NCBI RefSeq assembly: GCF_032334255.1
Contig: NZ_JAUHMF010000001.1
Location: forward strand, 682,001 to 746,000
Source of the DNA: Thermanaerothrix solaris
GTDB lineage: Bacteria; Chloroflexota; Anaerolineae; Anaerolineales; Anaerolineaceae
DNA: 64,000 bases
Direction of reading: 5' to 3'
Shown: positions 57,827-64,000 of the stretch, in pieces
Layout: each line of letters opens with the position of its first letter
Position numbering within the stretch: the first letter of the stretch is position 1
Program-made: the position numbers and the translations under genes
Notes under the pieces: model-generated
The model's database searches: none
What the model saw: only the letters and a program-made list of their open reading frames with translations
What the model was told of the DNA's origin: nothing

Positions 57827-59731
57827 ATGAAGATTAGTGTTACAGACCCCGCGATGATTGAAGCCTGGCTAGAACGCAACCTGATGCGGGTACAAAAGCC
57901 CGGACGTTACGTGGGTGGGGAACTTAACCAAATTGTGAAGGACTGGGATTCCATCCCGATCAAGGTGGCGCTGGCCTTCCCGGATATCTATGAGATCGGT
58001 GTGCCCAATCTGGCTCTGACGATCCTATATGAAACCATCAATCAGCGCCCAAATGCCTTGGCCGAACGCGTCTACTTGCCCTGGGTAGATATGGAAGCGC
58101 TGATGCGCGATGCCGGAATCCCGCTGTACGGGCTAGAAACAAAGCATCCCCTAAACCAATTCGACATCCTTGGAATTACGCTGCCTTATGAGACCCTCTA
58201 CACCAATGTGCTGAATCTGCTTGACTTGGCCGGTATCCCCCTATTTTCCACCGAGCGAAATGAGCAGCACCCTTTAATCATTGCAGGCGGGCACGCCACC
58301 TTCAACCCCGAGCCCATGTCGCCTTTCATAGATGCCTTCGTCATTGGGGAAGGGGAAGACATCATCCACGAGATACTGGATACCTACCGCGAGTGGAAGT
58401 CTCGTTCTGGCTCACGCGACGACCTTCTCTACGCGCTGCTTAAGATCCCGGGCGTATATATTCCCCGATTTTACCGCCCTCACTACCACACTGATGGCAC
58501 CCTACGCCTGATGGAACGCCTAACCGAAGCCGCGCCCCCTGTAATCCACAAGCGCATCCTGGGCCGCTTGCCTCCACCACCCACACGGCCCATCGTTCCT
58601 TCAATAGATGTCGTTCACAATCGGATTGCCATTGAAATTATGCGCGGCTGTACCAGAGGATGTCGGTTCTGCCATGCCGGAATGGTTACCCGCCCGGTTC
58701 GCGAGCGCAGTGTGGATGAAATCCTCACCGCGATCCAAATAGCACTAAAAAACACCGGTTATGAGGAAGTAGCCTTGCTTTCGCTATCCTCCTCAGACTA
58801 CAGTCAGATCACCCATTTGGTTGAACGCGTTAGTCAGGAAGCTACTCGTCAGCACCTGGTCGTCTCCCTGCCCTCGTTGCGCATTGAAACCGTCTCGGTC
58901 GAACTAATGGAGCGCCTAAAGGGCAAGCGTCAAAGCAGTAGTTTCACTCTGGCGCCAGAGGCCGCTACGGATCGCATGCGGGCAGTTATTAATAAGCCCA
59001 TCGAAACCGGTCAATTGCTTGAAACGGCTCGTACTATCTTTCAGCACGGATGGTCGAAGATCAAACTCTACTTCATGATCGGACACCCGACCGAAACTCT
59101 CGAGGATGTAAAAGCCATTGCCGAAGTAAGTCGGCAAGTTTTAGCCGAGGGACGCCGCATTATCGGACATCGCGCTTCGCTACATCTCGGGGTTAGCACA
59201 TTCGTCCCCAAACCCCACACCCCCTTCCAATGGCTGCCTTGCGACACCCCCGAGCAAATTAAGACCAAGCAGCATACCCTTCTCGATGCCTTGAAGGGAA
59301 CCGGAATAAAAATCAACTGGACTGACCCTCGTGAAACACTCTTAGAAGCCTGGCTCTCCCGTGGAGACCGCCGCTTGGCCGAAGTCATTTATAATGCCTG
59401 GCGTTTGGGGGCAAAATTCGATGCCTGGCATGATCATTTTGATTACGAAAAATGGATGACGGCCTTTCAAATGGCCAATTTAGATCCTGCCTTTTATACC
59501 CATCGTCAACGCTCCCTGGATGAAGTTTTCCCATGGGATCACATCAGCCCTGGTGTACGCAAGGCCTACCTTCAGCAGGAATACTTAAATAGCCTGCAAG
59601 GTGTCCTCCGTCTCGACTGTCGGCGGCAGTGCTATGCTTGCGGTATTCTACCTACCTATAAAGAATTGCGTCGTAAATATCCAGGACAGCACTGGAAATG
59701 CCCCGAAGTTCCCGTGCATGCACGGGTTTAG
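57827..59731 (+). CDS. B12-binding-domain radical SAM protein (TIGR03960 family)
   Basis: A ~634-residue radical SAM enzyme. The N-terminal region (1-220) resembles a cobalamin-binding-type Rossmann domain (FPDIYEIGVPNLALTILY). The radical SAM core carries the cluster motif RGCTRGCRFCHAGM (CxxxCxxC) near residue 280. ESFTLAPEAATDRMR-like segments (SSFTLAPEAATD) and LYFMIGHPTETLEDV follow. The C-terminus has CRRQCYACG, possibly a further metal site. The function is unknown; it is almost always adjacent to a TIGR03936 gene, as here. The start at 57827 follows GAGGTAGTTACC; the longer frame overlaps the SDR gene. Confidence 0.88.
   Translation: MKISVTDPAMIEAWLERNLMRVQKPGRYVGGELNQIVKDWDSIPIKVALAFPDIYEIGVPNLALTILYETINQRPNALAERVYLPWVDMEALMRDAGIPLYGLETKHPLNQFDILGITLPYETLYTNVLNLLDLAGIPLFSTERNEQHPLIIAGGHATFNPEPMSPFIDAFVIGEGEDIIHEILDTYREWKSRSGSRDDLLYALLKIPGVYIPRFYRPHYHTDGTLRLMERLTEAAPPVIHKRILGRLPPPPTRPIVPSIDVVHNRIAIEIMRGCTRGCRFCHAGMVTRPVRERSVDEILTAIQIALKNTGYEEVALLSLSSSDYSQITHLVERVSQEATRQHLVVSLPSLRIETVSVELMERLKGKRQSSSFTLAPEAATDRMRAVINKPIETGQLLETARTIFQHGWSKIKLYFMIGHPTETLEDVKAIAEVSRQVLAEGRRIIGHRASLHLGVSTFVPKPHTPFQWLPCDTPEQIKTKQHTLLDALKGTGIKINWTDPRETLLEAWLSRGDRRLAEVIYNAWRLGAKFDAWHDHFDYEKWMTAFQMANLDPAFYTHRQRSLDEVFPWDHISPGVRKAYLQQEYLNSLQGVLRLDCRRQCYACGILPTYKELRRKYPGQHWKCPEVPVHARV
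59711..59726. repeat. Perfect 16-base palindrome at the end of the radical SAM gene
   Basis: CCCGTGCATGCACGGG encodes the last sense codons of the radical SAM protein and is followed by TTTAGAAAATTCCTTC. It could fold as a hairpin at the gene junction with the downstream partner. Confidence 0.5.
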
Positions 59732-59743
59732 AAAATTCCTTCT

Positions 59744-60415
59744 GTGATGAGAGGTTGCTCCCAACCCGTGATACAACGTTTCCGTATTCATTATGCCAAA
59801 ACACAACCTTTGCGCTACGTCAGTAGCCTGGACCTACAGAAAGTCTGGGAACGCTATTTGCGGCGCGCAGATCTCCCGTTAGCCTACAGCCATGGATTTA
59901 CCCCTCAACCTCGCCTGCAACAGGCTCAGCCCCTCCCCTTGGGTTATCTCGGGGCTAACGAGATCATTGATGTGTGGTTAGAAGCAGAATCCGATCTCTC
60001 GGCTGAAGAAGTTCAAGCGCATCTACGAGCCACGCCCCAGCCCGGAATTGAGATACTCTCTGTGACCGAAATTTCACTGGAGGCGCCTGCACTGGTCTCC
60101 CAAATTGTCAGTGCTGACTATGAAGTCTGGTTTCTCGACCCACTCGACCTGGATGAACTTGGTCATCGCGTAGCCCAATTGCTTAATGCACCCTCAATCC
60201 AGCGCGAACGTCGTGGAAAAGCCTATGATCTTCGTCCGCTCATAGAATTTATGGAGATACGGACCGATACCACGGCTAACCGTCTTGGGCTTTTTATGCG
60301 TCTTGCCACCCGTGAAGGTGCTACCGGACGTCCGGAGGAAGTGGTCGCGGCCTTGGGCTACGATCCGTTTGCCGTGCGCATAATCCGCACTCGTCTACAT
60401 GGAGTAAACACCTAG
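59744..60415 (+). CDS. TIGR03936 family radical-SAM-associated protein
   Basis: A ~215-223-residue protein. IQRFRIHYAKTQPLRYVSSLDLQKVWERYLRRADLPLAYSHGFTPQPRLQQAQPLPLGYLG is the family's N-terminal signature (shown only in part by FRIHYAKT and SLDLQKVWERYLRR). DUF2344 is another name. It always accompanies the TIGR03960 radical SAM protein, sometimes fused to it, and may bind tRNA or rRNA substrates; function unknown. The start is uncertain: GTG 59744 and ATG 59747 have no ribosome site. GTG 59768 gives the usual family N-terminus (IQRFRI), with GAGAGG 12 bases upstream. Confidence 0.8.
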   Translation: MMRGCSQPVIQRFRIHYAKTQPLRYVSSLDLQKVWERYLRRADLPLAYSHGFTPQPRLQQAQPLPLGYLGANEIIDVWLEAESDLSAEEVQAHLRATPQPGIEILSVTEISLEAPALVSQIVSADYEVWFLDPLDLDELGHRVAQLLNAPSIQRERRGKAYDLRPLIEFMEIRTDTTANRLGLFMRLATREGATGRPEEVVAALGYDPFAVRIIRTRLHGVNT

Positions 60416-60417
60416 AA

Positions 60418-61089
60418 ATGTGGTGTTATTTTGAATGCCGGTCACCTTCATGCACTTTCCGCTTCCCCGCGGAATGGGAAAAAGGGCAGATGATATCCTG
60501 CCCACGTTGTGGGGCTGAGACCCGAGCAATTTTACCCATCCATGAATCGGCCCCTGCTTTACCGGTGCTGGATACCAGCACACCTCTCCACTCTGCCATA
60601 CTGGATAATCTCCGCAGTGCCTACAACGTGGGCTCGATTTTCCGCACTGCCGATGCCTGCGGGATTCGACATCTTTACCTGTGTGGCATCACCCCACTCC
60701 CCACCCATCCTGGGGTGAAAAAAACAGCCCTGGGAGCGGAAGAAAATCTCCCCTGGTCCTACAATCCCAATAGTGTTCTACTCGCTCAGCACCTCAAGCG
60801 CGAAGGGCATTATTTTATCGGTGTAGAAACCGCCTCAAACGCGCACTCCCTATTTAAAATCGGAAATCTGCCCAGCACCTTGCCCTGGACAATTGTGGTC
60901 GGCAACGAAGTGGCTGGAATAGACCCTGAACTTCAGACATTGTGCGATGTGCTGCTTTGGATTCCTATGCAAGGCTATAAGCGCTCTTTAAATGTCGCCG
61001 TTGCCTTTGGTATTGTCGCATATTTCTTGCGCTATCTGGCACAAACCGCGGTCAATATAGACATTGACGAAGCTCTAACCCACGGATAA
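60418..61089 (+). CDS. SpoU/TrmH-family RNA 2'-O-methyltransferase with N-terminal zinc ribbon
   Basis: A 223-residue protein. Residues 1-45 form a zinc ribbon-like module (CYFECRSPSC, CPRCGAE). The SPOUT domain (55-215) has the three TrmH motifs: LDNLRSAYNVGSIFRTADA, TIVVGNEVAGID and IPMQGYKRSLNVAVAFGIVAY, including the knot and conserved Asn/Arg/Ser. It would methylate a ribose in tRNA or rRNA with SAM. Relatives without the zinc ribbon are common; the N-terminal addition may guide RNA binding. It starts two bases after the previous stop. Confidence 0.88.
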   Translation: MWCYFECRSPSCTFRFPAEWEKGQMISCPRCGAETRAILPIHESAPALPVLDTSTPLHSAILDNLRSAYNVGSIFRTADACGIRHLYLCGITPLPTHPGVKKTALGAEENLPWSYNPNSVLLAQHLKREGHYFIGVETASNAHSLFKIGNLPSTLPWTIVVGNEVAGIDPELQTLCDVLLWIPMQGYKRSLNVAVAFGIVAYFLRYLAQTAVNIDIDEALTHG

Positions 61090-61132
61090 AATCCTTACGC
61101 CGAGACCATCTCGCTGAAAAAGGAATAACGCT

Positions 61133-61357
61133 ATGCCAATCTACGAGTATATCTGTAAAGATTGTGGAGCGCGCTTTGAAAGCATGCGACCGATGAAAGA
61201 GGCCGATCAGCCCATCCATTGCAAATCCTGTTTAAGCCCCAATACCTATCGCACCGTTTCGGTTTTCTTTGCTGCCAGCGAAGGCCGTTCCATCACGTCA
61301 ACCGCAGGCTGTGCCTCGTGTGCGGGCGGTTCATGCGCCTCATGTGGTCATCACTAA
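61133..61357 (+). CDS. FmdB-family zinc ribbon protein
   Basis: A 74-residue protein. MPIYEYICKDCGARFESMRPM with CxxC, then CKSC, makes the FmdB zinc ribbon. The C-terminus is Cys/Gly/Ser-rich (CASCAGGSCASCGHH), a second potential metal site. This is the second FmdB protein in the window (the other ends at 30842). GAAAAAGGAATAACGCT precedes the ATG. The role of the family is not established. Confidence 0.85.
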   Translation: MPIYEYICKDCGARFESMRPMKEADQPIHCKSCLSPNTYRTVSVFFAASEGRSITSTAGCASCAGGSCASCGHH

Positions 61358-61366
61358 ACTGCAACG

Positions 61367-62209
61367 ATGCAAACCTTTAATGGTCGTCTGGCTTTGATTA
61401 CTGGCGGTTCCAGCGGTATTGGGCTGGCGCTAGCTCACCGCCTGTTGGCTGAAGGCGCTCGCGTTGCCCTGCTCGCCCGAGATGGGCAAAAACTAGACCA
61501 AGCCCGGGCAAGGCTTCTCGCCTCCTTTCCCCAGGGCGAAGTTAGTCTCTGGCGTGCCGATGTCGCCAATGCACCCCAAGTAACCACTGTATTGCAAACT
61601 CTGCTTGAACAACTTGGTGCGCCGGACCTGTTAGTGAATTCTGCCGGCGTTGCGCGCCCGGGGCGATTTGAAGACCTGCCGCTGGACGTGTTTGATCAGA
61701 TGATTGCGGTAAATTACCTGGGCACGGTCTACGTGACTAAAGCCCTGGTGCCGGCCATGTTGGAACGGGGAAGCGGGCACATTGTTAATATCTCTTCAGT
61801 AGCTGGGTTTCTGAACATTTATGGATACACCGCCTACGGCGCCTCAAAGTTTGCCGTGCGTGGTTTCAGTGATGCCCTGCGCATGGAACTTAAACCCCGA
61901 GGAATTGGTGTCTCGCTGGTGTTCCCTCCAGATACCGATACCCCGCAACTCGCCTATGAGAATCAATTCAAACCAGAGGTTACCCGGGCACTTGCTGGCA
62001 GCGCTGGAGTCCTTTCACCGGATGCGGTAGCCCAAGAGATCCTTCGCGGCATCCGCCGTGGCGCCTATGTCATCCTGCCCGGTTTCGAAACCAAGGTGAT
62101 CTACCTGTTATCAAGACTGTTGGGGGCGGGGGTTAACCCCATTTTGGACGCTATGGTACGAAACGCCCTCCAGAAGACGCGGGCGAACCAGAACCTGCAC
62201 CGAAGTTAA
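61367..62209 (+). CDS. Short-chain dehydrogenase (3-ketodihydrosphingosine reductase-like)
   Basis: A 280-residue SDR. NADP-binding TGGSSGIGLALAHRL is at residues 13-27, NSAGVARPG follows, and the active site has NISSVAGFL with YTAYGASKFAVRGFSDALRME (YxxxK intact). The length and the PDTDTP-containing segment (FPPDTDTPQLAYEN) resemble 3-ketodihydrosphingosine reductases and related lipid SDRs. The C-terminal hydrophobic helix (VIYLLSRLLGAGVNPILDAMV) would give membrane association. The last 99 bases overlap the convergent ctaA gene on the other strand. Confidence 0.85.
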   Translation: MQTFNGRLALITGGSSGIGLALAHRLLAEGARVALLARDGQKLDQARARLLASFPQGEVSLWRADVANAPQVTTVLQTLLEQLGAPDLLVNSAGVARPGRFEDLPLDVFDQMIAVNYLGTVYVTKALVPAMLERGSGHIVNISSVAGFLNIYGYTAYGASKFAVRGFSDALRMELKPRGIGVSLVFPPDTDTPQLAYENQFKPEVTRALAGSAGVLSPDAVAQEILRGIRRGAYVILPGFETKVIYLLSRLLGAGVNPILDAMVRNALQKTRANQNLHRS

Positions 62210-63073
62210 GACTAAGGCAATCCAAATCAAATCCGTAATCAATAAATGCAACAGTTGGATGGCAACTGGGGCTAACAACACGACGTTGATCACCCCAATT
62301 GCCCACTGGAGAAGGATGAGGGCAATGAGAGTTGTCCCCTCAAGTCCAGACCTTTTTTCTTTCCCTTTTACCCGCAAAACGACTCCAATAATATAAAGCC
62401 CAACGACGACAGCAATGAATGGGTGGAATACCCGTAACCGCACGAATACATGCGCCACAGGTGAAACGTCCTGTGCCAATCCTTCGCGCAGGCTGGATAC
62501 TGGGAAAAGGGTATCCCCCAGGGCGGTGATTGCCCCGCTGACCCCTAGAAGTCCCATGCCCAACCAGGCGCCAAGGAATAACCCTAGATGAGATGGATTC
62601 CAATCCCACCCCTGCCCTTCTAGCCACCGCGAAAACCAGGCCGTCAAGGTTAGAGCGGCCAACAACAATAGCGTATTTAGCAAGTGCAAAGACATTGCCC
62701 AGGCACGTTCAAGGGAGGTGTTTTGAGCGACTAATTCAAACAACACCAACCCTGCACCAATGAGTGCTTCAGTGAGTGTAAAAAACAGGACGGCATAACT
62801 CATCCACCGCACAGGATGAGAGCGAGAATAGGTTTTTATGGCCAGGGCTACTAACCCAAGCACCAGCAATAATGCCAATCCACTGGTTACGCGATGGGTA
62901 AATTCAATGAGGGTTTCAATCTGGGGCGCGCGCGGTAGAACTTCACCATTGCATAACGGCCAATGTGATCCACACCCTGCCCCTGAACCAGTGGCCCGCA
63001 CATAAGCACCCCAAAGAATGACCAAAACGTTATACCCTAAAACCACCCAGGCAAAGCGCTGAAAAGTCTTCAT
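62111..63073 (-). CDS. ctaA: CtaA/COX15-type heme A synthase
   Basis: A ~320-residue protein with eight membrane helices. RATGSGAGCGSHWPLCNG near the start has the Cys pair of bacterial CtaA. Heme-ligand His residues are in FTHRVTSGLALL, LHLLNTLLLLA, HPFIAVVVGLY and LLHLLITDLIW. It oxidises the C8 methyl of heme O to make heme A for aa3-type oxidases, so the organism should be able to respire oxygen. ATG 63073 is taken as start. TTG codons upstream would read into an inverted repeat. It overlaps the convergent SDR gene by 99 bases. Confidence 0.9.
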   Translation of the reverse strand: MKTFQRFAWVVLGYNVLVILWGAYVRATGSGAGCGSHWPLCNGEVLPRAPQIETLIEFTHRVTSGLALLLVLGLVALAIKTYSRSHPVRWMSYAVLFFTLTEALIGAGLVLFELVAQNTSLERAWAMSLHLLNTLLLLAALTLTAWFSRWLEGQGWDWNPSHLGLFLGAWLGMGLLGVSGAITALGDTLFPVSSLREGLAQDVSPVAHVFVRLRVFHPFIAVVVGLYIIGVVLRVKGKEKRSGLEGTTLIALILLQWAIGVINVVLLAPVAIQLLHLLITDLIWIALVLTSVQVLVRPRLLEGVSYHSVQNGVNPRPQQS

Positions 63074-63086
63074 CCTCAATCTGCCT

Positions 63087-63126
63087 ATCAAGTTTAATGC
63101 GCTAGATAATATATCATAAACTTGAT
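63087..63126. repeat. Inverted repeat around the ctaA promoter region
   Basis: ATCAAGTTTA (63087-63096) and TAAACTTGAT (63117-63126) are perfect 10-base inverted arms separated by 20 bases. The AT-rich spacer contains a possible minus-strand -10 (TATATT or TATTAT). It lies 14 bases upstream of the ctaA ATG and looks like an operator. Confidence 0.5.
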
Positions 63127-63160
63127 CTACTCACCCCATAAAATCATCACTTTTTCCTGC

Positions 63161-63189
63161 TTGACACCATCCTTGGCGATGGCTAAAAT
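63161..63189 (+). promoter_or_regulatory. Near-consensus sigma70 promoter for the ferredoxin gene
   Basis: TTGACA (63161-63166), a 17-base spacer and TAAAAT (63184-63189). The predicted start near 63196 gives a ~95-base leader before the ferredoxin ATG at 63291. Confidence 0.7.
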
Positions 63190-63290
63190 CGTTTTGGGGT
63201 TGGACAATTCACAAAACTAACCAGAGAGGCTGTGGATTGTCTGATTTCATTCAGTAGGATCCACTTCTATTCCCAAGAAAGGAGGAGCGC

Positions 63291-63704
63291 ATGACCCATA
63301 TAATCACCAGTCTATGCCTGCGTGACGCTGGCTGCACCACGGTGTGTCCAGTTGACTGCATTGTTCCCGGGAAACCGGTCGAGCAGTGGCCATGGTACTA
63401 TATTGATCCTGATACCTGCATTGATTGCGGTGCATGTGTCCCAGAATGCCCATATGCCGCTATCTTCCCGGAAGACGAAGTACCTTCCGCCTACGTTGCC
63501 AAGGGTGGTGAACGGCTCTCGATGCCGGTGGGCACCCCTGGTTTCACCGAGGTCTATGACGGTGTAAATCATTTCGGGGAGCCAGTGCACTTAGAAGCCA
63601 CCCGCACTCTGAAACCCGGCGAAACGGTTGATCTGACCCCGGATATCGCTAAGAATTACGCTTACTTCAAAGAGGGACCGGGTTACAGCGCACTCGAGAA
63701 ATAA
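63291..63704 (+). CDS. Ferredoxin with two Fe-S clusters
   Basis: A 137-residue ferredoxin. The N-terminal CLRDAGCTTVCPVDCI and the following CIDCGACVPECPYAAIF resemble the two cluster motifs of actinobacterial-type 7Fe/8Fe ferredoxins. The second is a complete CxxCxxCxxxCP; the first lacks one Cys of the classical set, so a [3Fe-4S] plus [4Fe-4S] pair is likely. About 60 residues of unusual C-terminal extension (ATRTLKPGETVDLTPDIA) follow. It should carry low-potential electrons. GAAAGGAGGAGCGC precedes the ATG and a terminator follows, so it is monocistronic. Confidence 0.88.
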   Translation: MTHIITSLCLRDAGCTTVCPVDCIVPGKPVEQWPWYYIDPDTCIDCGACVPECPYAAIFPEDEVPSAYVAKGGERLSMPVGTPGFTEVYDGVNHFGEPVHLEATRTLKPGETVDLTPDIAKNYAYFKEGPGYSALEK

Positions 63705-63721
63705 CACCAACATGTCCTGCC

Positions 63722-63754
63722 AAAAGAGGAAGTCGTCCAGCGGCTTCCTCTTTT
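63722..63754 (+). terminator. Terminator downstream of the ferredoxin gene
   Basis: AAAAGAGGAAG (63722-63732) and CTTCCTCTTTT (63744-63754) form an 11-bp stem with an 11-base loop and a T-rich 3' side. Confidence 0.8.
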
Positions 63755-63788
63755 ATTCTCTTTCCAATCCACACCAAGGAGGTTTCCT

Positions 63789-64000
63789 TTGTCCGCTATG
63801 AGCGAAGAATACCGGGTTGAACGCGACTCTTTAGGCGAGGTGCGTGTACCTGCCCAAGCCCTCTACGGTGCCCAGACTCAACGCGCTGTAGAGAATTTTC
63901 CTATTTCCGGGCGCAGACCTTATCGGGCCTTCATCTGGTCTATGGGGTTAATCAAGCGCGCCGCAGCAGATGTTAACAGCGCCTTAGGATTGCTTGATCC
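63789..64000 (+). CDS. fumC: Class II fumarate hydratase, N-terminal part
   Basis: The gene runs off the right edge; 70 codons are visible. YRVERDSLGEVRVPAQALYGAQTQRAVENFPIS is the N-terminal signature of class II fumarases (FumC) and the closely related aspartases. GLIKRAAADVNSALGLLD continues it. Fumarase is more likely because of RVPAQALYGAQTQRAVENF, but the distinguishing C-terminal part is missing. The start is TTG 63789: AAGGAGG at 63776-63782 is six bases upstream of it and too far (15 bases) from the ATG at 63798. Confidence 0.85.
   Translation, partial: MSAMSEEYRVERDSLGEVRVPAQALYGAQTQRAVENFPISGRRPYRAFIWSMGLIKRAAADVNSALGLLD

Noticed and set aside
1..64000. Mobile elements, integrases, CRISPR arrays or phage genes
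   Set aside because: No transposase, integrase, direct-repeat array or phage structural gene is recognisable; gene content and style are even across the window.

Overview
The window is a gene-dense bacterial chromosome segment with no rRNA, tRNA, CRISPR array or insertion sequence that I can recognise. Protein style points to the phylum Chloroflexota, most likely class Anaerolineae. The clues are an RsmD with an APPQY motif, a MurA with Asp in place of the catalytic Cys, abundant GT39/GT87-type membrane glycosyltransferases, Hanks-type kinases, a TIGR03960/TIGR03936 radical-SAM pair and lineage-typical small proteins. The taxonomy is inference from memory of these families, not from a search.

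Layout. 1-3.6 kb (+): end of a nucleotide-sugar epimerase/decarboxylase gene, a GtrA-type flippase, a MoxR/BchI-like AAA+ ATPase, a URO-D family protein and rsmD. 3.6-9.5 kb (-): Nudix hydrolase, phosphofructokinase with PPi-type signature residues, a soluble DegS-like histidine kinase and two membrane glycosyltransferases. 9.5-16.6 kb: nitrilase-family amidase, two more GT39-type proteins, a GNAT-like protein and a YyaL-type thioredoxin-domain protein, packed with small end overlaps.

16.6-28.9 kb (-) is the most interesting region, a complete glycerol/dihydroxyacetone (DHA) cluster. In transcription order it holds a DhaR-like regulator, glpF, dhaK, dhaL, glpK, a small two-TM protein, a GlpA-type glycerol-3-phosphate dehydrogenase, SdhB-, SdhC- and SdhD-like subunits with no SdhA, and a single polypeptide fusing DhaM, HPr and a full-length PTS Enzyme I. 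The natural reading is that GlpF imports glycerol, GlpK makes glycerol-3-phosphate, and GlpA oxidises it to DHAP. GlpA would pass electrons through a succinate-dehydrogenase-type Fe-S/cytochrome b module to quinone. In parallel PEP drives DHA phosphorylation through the self-contained EI-HPr-DhaM relay to DhaL and DhaK. Upstream of glpF are a good sigma70 promoter, two palindromic operators about three helical turns apart, and a ~277-nt leader containing an intrinsic terminator. The regulator has lost the sigma54-contact GAFTGA motif, which fits action at a sigma70 promoter.

29-31.5 kb: murA (+), thioredoxin, a FmdB zinc ribbon and Hsp20. 31.6-37.4 kb (-): a tight six-gene signalling operon coding for a Ser/Thr kinase with eight PQQ-like propeller repeats, a PP2C phosphatase, a J-domain/VWA protein, a zinc-ribbon/FHA protein, a 79-aa unknown and an OmpR-type response regulator. 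It resembles the kinase-phosphatase-VWA triads described around Ter systems. 37.6-46 kb: purB, a DUF362 protein, type I glutamine synthetase, DUF971, an SH3-like lipid-anchored or TM protein, a Ca2+/H+ exchanger, a second Ser/Thr kinase (non-RD, probably leaderless mRNA), rpe and rpmB.

46-56.5 kb: an Asp23-family protein, FakA-like and DegV/FakB-like proteins, recG, coaD and a coiled-coil protein (+), then lon and folC (-). 56.7-64 kb: DUF503, an SDR, the radical SAM pair, a SpoU methyltransferase, FmdB and a second SDR (+), CtaA-type heme A synthase (-), a ferredoxin (+) and the start of a class II fumarase (+, cut by the window end). The only stretch over 300 bases without a gene is 26571-26932, described as the glpF control region.
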